Positions 5,901-12,459 of a DNA stretch of 12,479 nt are shown here, one piece after another. The stretch comes from Cenarchaeum sp. SB0662_bin_33. Its GTDB lineage: Archaea; Thermoproteota; Nitrososphaeria; Nitrososphaerales; Nitrosopumilaceae. The position numbers and the translations under genes are program-made. The stretch lies in NCBI GenBank assembly GCA_009840065.1, contig VXON01000176.1:1-12479 (forward strand), written 5' to 3'. The notes below the pieces were generated by a model that saw only the letters and a program-made list of their open reading frames with translations, did no database searches and was not told the origin of the DNA. Numbering within the stretch: position 1 is the first letter of the stretch; the number at the start of each line of letters is the position of its first letter.

Positions 5901-6358
5901 CTCTTTGGCTGCAGGTATTCAAGATCCTTATCTATCCGGTCCAACTCTACAAAGGTCTCAGTGTTTTGAATGCCCTCTATCCTGCTTATTTTGGCTGTCA
6001 CCGTATGGTGTAGCGTCTCCAAATCTGGTACATGCAAGGATACTATAATGTCGAACCTACCGGTCACCTCGGTGATGGATACGACTTCGGGTATCTCTAT
6101 CAGTTTTTTGTGTATCTCGCTCTTGCGTTTTGGACTTCGGTTTATCCCCACTTCGGCGCGGACACCCATACCCAGCTTTGACTCATCCACCTGAATGGTA
6201 AATTTCTTGATAACCTTGTTTCGAACCAGACGTTTTATTCGGCTATACAGGACAGAGTTGTTGGAGTTTAGCTTCTTTGATAGGGTGGGCACGGATAGGG
6301 CTCCATCATGATACAACTCGTATAACAAGCGACGGTCCAAATCATCATCAATGATCAT
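5897..6358 (-). CDS. Lrp/AsnC family transcriptional regulator
   Basis: This 153-residue DNA-binding protein has the usual two domains. Residues 1-55 form a winged helix-turn-helix (DDLDRRLLYELYHDGALSVPTLSKKLNSNNSVLYSRIKRLVRNKVIKKF). Residues about 64-145 form the RAM/AsnC ligand-binding and oligomerisation domain (VRAEVGINRSP, VVSITEVTGRFDIIVSLHVPDLETLHHTV, IEGIQNTETFVEL). The frame is open 37 codons further upstream, but that extension is not AsnC-like and spans the likely promoter. A TATAAA box at 6395-6390 and a GATAAA at 6388-6383 both fit a start at or near the ATG at 6358. It stands alone, and its effector and targets cannot be read from the sequence. Confidence 0.9.
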   Translation of the reverse strand: MIIDDDLDRRLLYELYHDGALSVPTLSKKLNSNNSVLYSRIKRLVRNKVIKKFTIQVDESKLGMGVRAEVGINRSPKRKSEIHKKLIEIPEVVSITEVTGRFDIIVSLHVPDLETLHHTVTAKISRIEGIQNTETFVELDRIDKDLEYLQPKS

Positions 6359-6389
6359 GATATCTATTACACTTGCATGCTTTTTATCT

Positions 6390-6395
6390 TTTATA
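6390..6395 (-). promoter_or_regulatory. Probable TATA box of the Lrp/AsnC gene
   Basis: TATAAA on the minus strand would place the transcript start about 8 nt before the ATG at 6358. A second A/T box, GATAAA at 6388-6383, would give a leaderless start. Both lie inside the in-frame upstream extension, which argues against a longer protein. Confidence 0.4.
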
Positions 6396-6418
6396 TCGTA
6401 ATCTGCAGGAATTCTGTA

Positions 6419-6484
6419 TGATGTACCACTACAAAATTGTGAATCAGGCGCTAGGCAAAACCCACCCACAATGAAAGTACATCA
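6419..6484. repeat. Nested inverted repeats between Lrp and glycerate kinase
   Basis: TGATGTAC (6419-6426) is complementary to GTACATCA (6477-6484). Nested inside, ATTGTG (6436-6441) is complementary to CACAAT (6467-6472). Together they could fold into a two-stem hairpin with an asymmetric internal loop. It lies in the 221-nt gap that holds no gene, upstream of the Lrp/AsnC promoter. It could be an untranslated small RNA or a 3' structure of the glycerate kinase transcript. Function unknown. Confidence 0.35.
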
Positions 6485-6579
6485 ACGGGGTATGTGCCAC
6501 CACTAGTGTGAGGAGAGAGGACTGAAAAATTACGCGATATGTGGCTGCCCTGATGGTTATATTAGATGAATTGCTTGGC

Positions 6580-7866
6580 TTAGCCTCTTGGGTGGCCGGA
6601 TATGGCAAGACCAATATCGGCTAGATTCGTGTTTGTATGCCCGGTCTTTATCAGACCGTTGTGCCTCTCAAAGTAAGTAAAAGAGTCATTATCATGTATG
6701 CATGATGCGGCCAAGTCCCTGTCTTGCAGCAGGCCCCTGTGTATGGCTCCGGCTACTCTGGTATTGCCATCTATACCATCCGTTCCCATGGATGCTATTA
6801 TGAGACTCTGGTTGGCATTCATCTGTGCAACCCGCAGGACCAGCTCCTGGTTTCGACCGCCCCGTCCTCTTCCCGTGACTCGTACTGTGGGCTCACCACC
6901 AAACACAAGACATTCGCCACTTTGTGGTGCTGACTTGACAAGACAATCTGCCACATCCTCAATCATGCCATACTGCTGCGTAGTATTGGTATCGTACCCC
7001 TTATCTTTGGCACTGCGCAGCATGGCTTTAAGACATGTGGCGTTGTTTGCTATTATCTGATATGGTGTGGCTTGGTCTTTTGGTGTCTCATCTATGAGTC
7101 CGGCAGCACCATCCAGTAGCCTGTCCATTATGCTATTGTGTATGTTTGAAGCCAGATTGAATCTCTCTATTATCTGCAGGGCATCATCAAAGGTGGTCGA
7201 ATCCATATATGTGGTCCCTGATGCTATGGTATCTGGATTATCGCCCTCCACGTCGGACATTATGAGGGATGCCCCATGACATTTCATGTGGTTTAGCAGC
7301 CGGCCCCCCTTTATCTTGGATATGTGTTTTCGAACACAGTTTATCTCTGATATGGATGCCCCTGACTGCAGCAGTGCCTGTGTACAGTGCATCTTGTCTG
7401 ATAGTGTTATGCCGTCGGGGAGTGCCAACAGCGATGATGCTCCCCCGGACACCAAAAACAGTACAAAATCGTCATGCCTTCTGTTGCTCAGAAACTTTAT
7501 GGCATCCTTCGCCGCGGCCACACTATATCTGTCAGGATAGGGATGGCCCGCACGATATAATCTGAACCTGTTTCCCCTAATCTGCGGCTTTGAGTCTTTG
7601 GGCACTATGACTACTCCGGACTTTACATTCAGCAGTCTGTTTACGGTCCGGCTCATGGAGTCGGCGGCCTTGCCAAAGGCTATAGTGTATACATTGTCAT
7701 ATCTATCCAGACTCATCCAGTCATCATTGATATACAGGGCATCCTTCTGAACAAAGTCTGGTATTATGTTTGCAGGATTGGCCGCGTCCAGCCCGGCTTC
7801 AAGTATGTCGATGACATCCTGAACCCGTCTCGTGTCGCATACCTGCGCCCTGTTCGTTATTACCAC
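6580..7866 (-). CDS. Glycerate kinase, MOFRL/DUF4147 family
   Basis: It phosphorylates D-glycerate with ATP, and archaeal members characterised so far make 2-phosphoglycerate, which feeds into glycolysis or gluconeogenesis. The 428-residue length is normal. Motifs in order are AFGKAADSM (63-71), AGHPYPD (106-112), LVSGGASSLLALP (138-150), HISKIKGGRLL (181-191), SDVEGDNPDTIASG (204-217), then the C-terminal MOFRL domain with FGGEPTV (322-328), GRGRGGRNQEL (332-342), GTDGIDG (361-367) and KTGHTNTNLADIGL (407-420). The start is a GTG at 7866. It follows an in-frame stop closely and has a TTTAGTTAATA box 25 nt upstream. It is a single-gene unit. Glycerate 2-kinase is more likely than a 3-kinase, by family. 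Confidence 0.92.
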   Translation of the reverse strand: MVITNRAQVCDTRRVQDVIDILEAGLDAANPANIIPDFVQKDALYINDDWMSLDRYDNVYTIAFGKAADSMSRTVNRLLNVKSGVVIVPKDSKPQIRGNRFRLYRAGHPYPDRYSVAAAKDAIKFLSNRRHDDFVLFLVSGGASSLLALPDGITLSDKMHCTQALLQSGASISEINCVRKHISKIKGGRLLNHMKCHGASLIMSDVEGDNPDTIASGTTYMDSTTFDDALQIIERFNLASNIHNSIMDRLLDGAAGLIDETPKDQATPYQIIANNATCLKAMLRSAKDKGYDTNTTQQYGMIEDVADCLVKSAPQSGECLVFGGEPTVRVTGRGRGGRNQELVLRVAQMNANQSLIIASMGTDGIDGNTRVAGAIHRGLLQDRDLAASCIHDNDSFTYFERHNGLIKTGHTNTNLADIGLAISGHPRG

Positions 7867-7885
7867 AAGAGTGGACTATCTGATG

Positions 7886-7896
7886 TATTAACTAAA
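7886..7896 (-). promoter_or_regulatory. TATA box of glycerate kinase
   Basis: TTTAGTTAATA on the minus strand is centred 25 nt from the GTG at 7866. It supports a leaderless transcript beginning at a GTG. Confidence 0.45.
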
Positions 7897-7938
7897 CATT
7901 GCTACAGTTTTGTGCATCTCTGCTCATATGGTATATGG

Positions 7939-7971
7939 ATTGCACGGTATAATATAGCATCATATTGCACG
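7939..7971. repeat. Direct repeat ATTGCACG upstream of glycerate kinase
   Basis: ATTGCACG occurs at 7939-7946 and 7964-7971, 25 nt apart, each followed by GGTA or TGGTA. Two further TGCAC/GTGCA cores lie nearby (7913-7917 and 7979-7983). They are upstream of the glycerate kinase TATA box and could be regulator sites, but no known operator is recognised. Confidence 0.3.
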
Positions 7972-7986
7972 TGGTACATGCACACA

Positions 7987-9441
7987 TCACTCTGTAATAA
8001 CTCCATGTACACTAATCTTCCATGAACCATCCTTGTGGGTGTCGTGTATGTCTCCCAGCAATTCATCTGCAATGGACCAGCCCGGAGTAGTTCCTGAGTC
8101 TACCATATCACTATCTGTGAACAAGAGCCGGTATGCGCTTGCAGGCACATACTCGGGCACATCAAACACAACATAGTAGTTGGTGTTGGCCTCTAGGTGT
8201 ATGCCATCTTTATGCGTAAATGTGTGCAATCCGGCAGCATGTGGATTGGCACCCTCAAGCGTGCCTAATACCATACCGGGCATGTTCCCATCTGTAGTCA
8301 TTATACTCACCTCTAAATCTCCTGGCACACCGGCAGAGTCCCCAAACATTGCAGTCACACTCTGCAGCCGGTATCCTCCATCTGCTGCACCTGTCCGGAA
8401 TCCCTGCGCCGCTGCATCCGGACTGTGGCCAACAAAGAGCGCCCCCGAACCGGTCTGGCCTAGGTTGCTGACTAGTGATAGGCGCTCAAACAGTATGGTG
8501 GCGATGGACTCTCCTGCAAACTTACCCGAGTCCCGCAGGCTTGTTATTGGGCGGTGGGGGATAGTTGCCTCGTTGCTGAGCGAGAATTCCTCACCGTTCT
8601 CAGTACCCGCATCGTAGGGGTATAGGTGTACATTCTTGTAATGGGACCATGTTCCATCCGACTCCAGTAGTGGCAGACCGGATGTGCCCACAAACCAGTC
8701 CGGACTGGGAGCCACCATTGATGCTAGGGTTACGGATGCATGTTCACCGGTTATCATGACCTCAAATACACCACTGGGTGTACCTCCCGAGGGTATGCCT
8801 TGTACCAGTACGGTGGTGGCATCTGGTATGGCGGCCGCAACCTCTGCCCTCATGTCTCCGGTCCTACCAGTTTCAGCCATCTGCTCAGTACCTGCGCTTG
8901 CTATACCGCCCCTCTCCCAGAAGGTTATGCCGCTATTGTGTATGCCTCCAACAAGTGTGGTAAAGTGGGCTCCGCCAGGCACACCCACACCTGGTGCTAG
9001 CGCATCTGTGGTAAAGGCGCCGGTAAATGTCACTCGATATGTGGCAGCCATCGGTGGTATGACATGATACATGACACTGGCAGCAGAGCACTCTGACTGT
9101 AGTGACTTTGTGTGCCTTGCATGTATTGTGTGCGGTCCTTCTGCCAGCTGGTGTGTTTTCACCTCTACCTGATACGGTGTGATGGCATCATTTACAGCAG
9201 CCGGGGCGCTTAGGGGCGTAAGACACTGGGGGTCCGAGTACAGCATGACCTCTCCATCCGGCTCGGACAACATTACAGATATCGTTGGGGTTGTATCACT
9301 ACCTATGTAGATATCATCCACCAGTGTACCTGCAGTTAATACATCTAGCATATGTGGCGCCTCCGGGATATCGGTCGCCTCTGCAATACCAAAGATCATA
9401 CCGGCCCCCATCATTATGAATGCCACATATGGTGCCTTCAA
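7987..9441 (-). CDS. Secreted spondin-domain protein with choice-of-anchor-like domain
   Basis: This is a 484-residue exported protein of unknown function. Residues 1-22 look like a signal peptide: Lys2, hydrophobic core AFIMMGAGMIFGI, then AEA as a possible cleavage site. Residues about 31-127 look like an Ig-type beta domain with two cysteines (73, 118). Residues about 132-301 are a spondin N-type domain, recognised by YRVTFTGAF, HFTTLVGGIHN, ITFWERGGIAS, PSPDWFVGTSGLPLL, VHLYPYDAGTENGEEF and ATIPHRPITSL. In F-spondin the same SPDWFVG and LYPxDAGTxxG segments occur. Residues about 325-484 resemble choice-of-anchor R-type domains (GFRTGAADGGYRLQSVTAMFG, GNMPGMVLGTLEG, LEANTNYYVVFDV). There is no C-terminal membrane span. 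The start is a TTG placed 28 nt from a TATA box, and it alone yields the signal peptide. A role in surface attachment or host contact is inference. Confidence 0.85.
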   Translation of the reverse strand: MKAPYVAFIMMGAGMIFGIAEATDIPEAPHMLDVLTAGTLVDDIYIGSDTTPTISVMLSEPDGEVMLYSDPQCLTPLSAPAAVNDAITPYQVEVKTHQLAEGPHTIHARHTKSLQSECSAASVMYHVIPPMAATYRVTFTGAFTTDALAPGVGVPGGAHFTTLVGGIHNSGITFWERGGIASAGTEQMAETGRTGDMRAEVAAAIPDATTVLVQGIPSGGTPSGVFEVMITGEHASVTLASMVAPSPDWFVGTSGLPLLESDGTWSHYKNVHLYPYDAGTENGEEFSLSNEATIPHRPITSLRDSGKFAGESIATILFERLSLVSNLGQTGSGALFVGHSPDAAAQGFRTGAADGGYRLQSVTAMFGDSAGVPGDLEVSIMTTDGNMPGMVLGTLEGANPHAAGLHTFTHKDGIHLEANTNYYVVFDVPEYVPASAYRLLFTDSDMVDSGTTPGWSIADELLGDIHDTHKDGSWKISVHGVITE

Positions 9442-9464
9442 GTCTGTAAACCGGTCCCGATTAG

Positions 9465-9473
9465 TATTATTAA
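9465..9473 (-). promoter_or_regulatory. TATA box of the spondin-domain gene
   Basis: TTAATAATA on the minus strand is centred about 28 nt from the TTG at 9441. The frame upstream of the TTG holds no ATG or GTG as far as the aIF1A gene, so this box supports the unusual start. Confidence 0.45.
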
Positions 9474-9501
9474 GAGTTTCTGATAGACGAGGTGTGAAAA
9501 T

Positions 9502-9813
9502 CTAAAAGTCCCTAGGCACATACGACTTTTCCTTTAGCCATTCTACCTGTGGTAGTGTAAACCGCCATACTATGTCCCCCATCTCTGTATCCTTAAAGTC
9601 CCAAGGCGCAATGATTACGATATCATTGTCTCGAATCCAGACCCGTCGCTTAAGTTTACCTCTTATGCGACCCCGCCGGGTTAGACCGTCAGTACATTTT
9701 ATCATGACATTTTCACCACCCATAATCTTTAGGACCCGACCAAAGACCTCGCCCTCCTCTGGCAGGCGTATCTCCTTTAGATCACTTTCACTCTTAACCT
9801 GACGTTTTCCCAT
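9502..9813 (-). CDS. eif1A: Translation initiation factor aIF1A
   Basis: aIF1A binds the A site of the small subunit during initiation, the counterpart of bacterial IF1. The 103-residue protein has a short basic N-terminus (MGKRQVKSE) and an S1-like OB fold: EEGEVFGRVLKIMGGENVMIKCTDGLTRRGRIRGKLKRRVWIRDNDIVIIAPWDF, followed by the C-terminal helix region ending KSYVPRDF. Length is usual for the family. The frame is open 13 codons further upstream with an ATG at 9819, but the TATA box 26 nt from 9813 and family alignment favour 9813. It is a single gene, upstream of the spondin gene on the same strand. Confidence 0.96.
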   Translation of the reverse strand: MGKRQVKSESDLKEIRLPEEGEVFGRVLKIMGGENVMIKCTDGLTRRGRIRGKLKRRVWIRDNDIVIIAPWDFKDTEMGDIVWRFTLPQVEWLKEKSYVPRDF

Positions 9814-9834
9814 TTGCATAATGGTGTTACTGAG

Positions 9835-9844
9835 TAATATATTT
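9835..9844 (-). promoter_or_regulatory. TATA box of aIF1A
   Basis: AAATATATTA on the minus strand is centred 26-27 nt from the ATG at 9813, one of the clearest boxes in the window. It implies a leaderless mRNA. Confidence 0.6.
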
Positions 9845-9926
9845 GGTACCATCCACTATTATAAAACGACTCTACAAAACATCATACTATGTCATACGCA
9901 CCAAGTCTCACATCTCCAATATGTTA

Positions 9927-9945
9927 ATGCCCATGCCGGGGGCAT
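9927..9945. repeat. Small GC-rich hairpin upstream of purM
   Basis: ATGCCC (9927-9932) pairs with GGGCAT (9940-9945) around a 7-nt loop. It lies in the 186-nt gap between the divergent aIF1A and purM genes, about 55 nt before purM. It is upstream of the likely purM promoter, so a regulatory role in purM mRNA is doubtful. Confidence 0.3.
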
Positions 9946-9999
9946 ACTGTGTTGTGTCATCTAAAAATTCTTTTAGTGGCTGTTGCAGAATTATATCGA

Positions 10000-11022
10000 A
10001 TGGGAATTACCTACAAGGATGCGGGCGTGGATATAAACGCCATAAGAAAGAGCCAAGAATCCATAGGACGACTGATAAAAACAACCCATGTCAAAACACC
10101 CACAATCCACGGCTTTGGGCACTATGCGGGGTTGGTGGAGATACCCGGCAATATGCTACTAGCCACCCACACCGACGGGGTGGGCACCAAGGTTGTGATA
10201 GCCAATATGATGAGAAAGTTTGATACTGTGGGAATAGACTGCATTGCCATGAATGTTAATGACGTAATATGTGTGGGAGCCACACCAACATCATTTGTGG
10301 ACTATATAGCCGCTAGCAGGAACGAACCTACAATCTTTGATGATCTAATCAGGGGCCTCTCTGTGGGTGCCCGTAGTGCGGATGTTCCCATAGTGGGTGG
10401 TGAAACCGCCATAATGACCGATATGTTTGCAGGTGATGGTTTTGCATTTGATCTGGCCGGTACCGTGACGGGACTGGTTGCAAAAGACCGCCTTGTGCTG
10501 GGCGATGATATTCAGACCGGTGATGTCATAGTGGGCGCCCACAGCTCGGGCATTCATTCCAATGGATACACGCTGGCGCGCAACGCTCTCTTTCCTAGAT
10601 ATACAATACATGACACCATAAGGGGTGTGGGCCGTATTGGTGATGCCCTGCTTACGCCCACCCGAATATACGTACTGCCTGTCCTAAAGATACTGCAGGA
10701 ATGCATCGTGCATGGATTGGCACACATAACCGGTGGGTCGTTTGCCAAACTCAGCAGACTTGCTAATGTGGGCTTTGATGTGGACTCCCTGCCTGCCGTA
10801 CCTCCAATAATGGCGCTAATACAGGAGCAGGGAGTTGATGATGAGGAGATGTACAAGACATTCAATATGGGGGTGGGATTTTGCGTAATACTGCCAAAAG
10901 ATCATGCTGACCGTGCAGTATCCATCTTTAAGGCGTATGACATAGAATCAGATGTCATAGGAACCATAACCGATGTAAAGGGAGTTCGTGTAAACTCTTG
11001 CGTACTGTCTTATATTGGGTAG
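10000..11022 (+). CDS. purM: Phosphoribosylformylglycinamidine cyclo-ligase (AIR synthetase)
   Basis: PurM closes the imidazole ring in de novo purine synthesis, converting FGAM and ATP to AIR. The 340-residue protein shows YKDAGVDINA (5-14), ATHTDGVGTKV (55-65), MNVNDVICVGATPTSFVDY (84-102), GGETAIM (133-139), SSGIHSNGYTLAR (182-194), HITGGSFAKLSRL (242-254) and FNMGVGFCVIL (288-298). Bacterial enzymes have GGGxxEN where this has GGSFAKL, probably a lineage feature. The frame is open 17 codons upstream of the ATG at 10000, but PurM proteins begin right before YKDAGVDI. Promoter candidates are weak: TTTTAG at 9971-9976 or TAAAAATT at 9962-9969. It lies just upstream of an antiporter gene whose TATA box is inside the end of purM. 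Confidence 0.96.
   Translation: MGITYKDAGVDINAIRKSQESIGRLIKTTHVKTPTIHGFGHYAGLVEIPGNMLLATHTDGVGTKVVIANMMRKFDTVGIDCIAMNVNDVICVGATPTSFVDYIAASRNEPTIFDDLIRGLSVGARSADVPIVGGETAIMTDMFAGDGFAFDLAGTVTGLVAKDRLVLGDDIQTGDVIVGAHSSGIHSNGYTLARNALFPRYTIHDTIRGVGRIGDALLTPTRIYVLPVLKILQECIVHGLAHITGGSFAKLSRLANVGFDVDSLPAVPPIMALIQEQGVDDEEMYKTFNMGVGFCVILPKDHADRAVSIFKAYDIESDVIGTITDVKGVRVNSCVLSYIG
11010..11015 (+). promoter_or_regulatory. TATA box of the antiporter, inside purM
   Basis: TTATAT overlaps the codons for the last residues of PurM and is centred 25-26 nt from the antiporter ATG at 11038. It suggests the antiporter has its own leaderless transcript despite the 15-nt gap. Confidence 0.45.
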
Positions 11023-11037
11023 ACTGAAAATTTAATC

Positions 11038-12282
11038 ATGGCGGCAGAGGGCAGTATAATAGCAACAATAGTGGGTGTGGGCATACTCTTATTTGCATCA
11101 AAACTGATGGCCGAGCTGTTTCTGCGGTTCCACATGCCGATGGTATTGGGCGAGCTTATTGCCGGGATGGTCATAGGACCATTTGCCTTGGGCGCCTTCA
11201 TTACATGGCCGGATGGGACATCACTGGTGGCCCTCACTCCAGAAATTCGCACGCTGGGTGAGATTGGCGCCATTGTGATACTGTTCATGGCCGGTCTGGA
11301 GCTGACTCCCAAGGAGTTTATACGCGGCGGCAAGGCTTCATTTACGGTAGGAGTACTAGGTGTCGTGGTTCCATTCTTTATCGGCCTGCTGGTCTTTCAG
11401 GCGTTTGGCTATGATACGTACCAGTCTATGCTCATTGCTACTGCACTGACAGCTACAAGCATAGCCATATCCATACAAGTTCTTAACGAGTTCGGCAAGC
11501 TAAAGACCCCCGAGGCGCGCCTAATTATAGGTGCTGCCGTAGTAGATGACATACTGGCCATAGCAGTACTATCGGTGGTGGTATCCATAGGCGCTGATGG
11601 AGATCTATCGAGCATATCTCCCATGGATGTAACCTTCAGCATACTTCAGGTATTGGGATTCTTTGCTGCCATGATTCTCGTTGCAGTCTTTGTAATGCCC
11701 CGACTGCTGGCCATGAGAATATGGAGCGGGAAGGGCAGCGTAGAGGTCATAGCAACTGCCTCCTTCTTTGGAGCTGCGGGACTGGCCGGTACCCTTGGCC
11801 TCTCGCCCATTGTGGGCGCCTTTGCCGTCGGCATGGCCCTGTCGACCGCCACCAAGTTCAAGCAGATTGAGCATTTTACAGAAAAGATTGGCCTCATATT
11901 TGCCCCCCTCTTCTTTGTCATAATCGGCGCCCAGGTGGATCTTAGGTCTATTGATCTAAACATACTAATGGTGAGTGGGGTCATAGTGGTGATTGCCATT
12001 CTCACAAAATTGGCAGGATGTGGTCTTCCCGCAATGCTGTTCCTCAAGGACAAGTCCCGCGGACTGCGGGTCGGCATTGGCATGATATCCCGGGGGGAGG
12101 TGGGCCTGATAGTGGCCGGTGTCGGTGTTGCTGCCGGTTCTCTGACAAACGAGACGTACTCTACAATCATACTTATGGTGGCCATTACAACAGTCGTCAC
12201 TCCCATATGGCTCAAGGCCGAATACAGAAGGGAGTCCAAGAGGGAAGGTGCTAGCCCTCCCACTCCGCAGAAGAGTTCGTAA
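11038..12282 (+). CDS. CPA2-family Na+(K+)/H+ antiporter
   Basis: This 414-residue integral membrane protein exchanges cations for protons across the cytoplasmic membrane. It has about 12 hydrophobic spans, a P-M-V-L-G-E-L-I-A-G-M-V-I-G-P motif (residues 34-48) typical of the CPA2/KefB-NapA group, LFMAGLELTPKEF (82-94), GLSPIVGAFAVGMALS (254-269), PLFFVIIGAQVD (290-301) and SRGEVGLIVAGVG (351-363). Asp170-Asp171 in AAVVDDILAI is the paired-Asp centre of electrogenic antiporters such as NapA. KefB/C channels have Gln-Asp there and also long cytosolic RCK domains, which this protein lacks. The C-terminus is a short polar tail (RRESKREGASPP). It may support pH or salt homeostasis in a cell that consumes ammonia. 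The transported cation cannot be read from sequence. Confidence 0.92.
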   Translation: MAAEGSIIATIVGVGILLFASKLMAELFLRFHMPMVLGELIAGMVIGPFALGAFITWPDGTSLVALTPEIRTLGEIGAIVILFMAGLELTPKEFIRGGKASFTVGVLGVVVPFFIGLLVFQAFGYDTYQSMLIATALTATSIAISIQVLNEFGKLKTPEARLIIGAAVVDDILAIAVLSVVVSIGADGDLSSISPMDVTFSILQVLGFFAAMILVAVFVMPRLLAMRIWSGKGSVEVIATASFFGAAGLAGTLGLSPIVGAFAVGMALSTATKFKQIEHFTEKIGLIFAPLFFVIIGAQVDLRSIDLNILMVSGVIVVIAILTKLAGCGLPAMLFLKDKSRGLRVGIGMISRGEVGLIVAGVGVAAGSLTNETYSTIILMVAITTVVTPIWLKAEYRRESKREGASPPTPQKSS

Positions 12283-12327
12283 TACCATGTTGTTGTGGGC
12301 ATGGCGGGAACTGGCAATTGTAGTGTC

Positions 12328-12345
12328 ATCTCACCGTTCTGAGAT
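12328..12345. repeat. Hairpin downstream of the antiporter gene
   Basis: ATCTCA (12328-12333) pairs with TGAGAT (12340-12345) around a 6-nt loop, 46 nt past the antiporter stop. No T-run follows directly. The T-rich stretches at 12386-12390, 12399-12402 and 12404-12409 are the more likely archaeal terminators. The rest of 12283-12459 holds no convincing gene. Confidence 0.3.
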
Positions 12346-12459
12346 CAGGCACAAAAAACCCAAATCCCTTAAAATGAGATTGAAAATTTTTGAAAGTGTT
12401 TTGCTTTTTGTAGTACGTGACACATCCGTAAAAAGTAGTCTTTTGTTTGGGGAAATATG

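Noticed and set aside
6359..6469. 37-codon N-terminal extension of the Lrp/AsnC regulator
   Set aside because: The extension is not AsnC-like, and it covers the A/T boxes that best explain transcription from near 6358.
6418..6530. C/D box guide RNA
   Set aside because: UGAUGU-like and CUGA boxes can be found, but the order and spacing of C, D', C' and D boxes do not fit a standard archaeal C/D RNA on either strand.
8180..8617. 145-codon open frame on the plus strand within the spondin gene
   Set aside because: It is antisense to a gene with clear domains, and its low-complexity Pro/Ser/Ala translation has no recognisable motif.
9949..9999. N-terminal extension of PurM to an ATG at 9949
   Set aside because: PurM proteins begin immediately before the YKDAGVDI motif. 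The extra residues are not conserved family sequence.
11646..12329. 227-codon open frame on the minus strand opposite the antiporter
   Set aside because: It is a complement of a membrane protein gene. The Met/Thr/Ser-rich translation follows from that and shows no domain.
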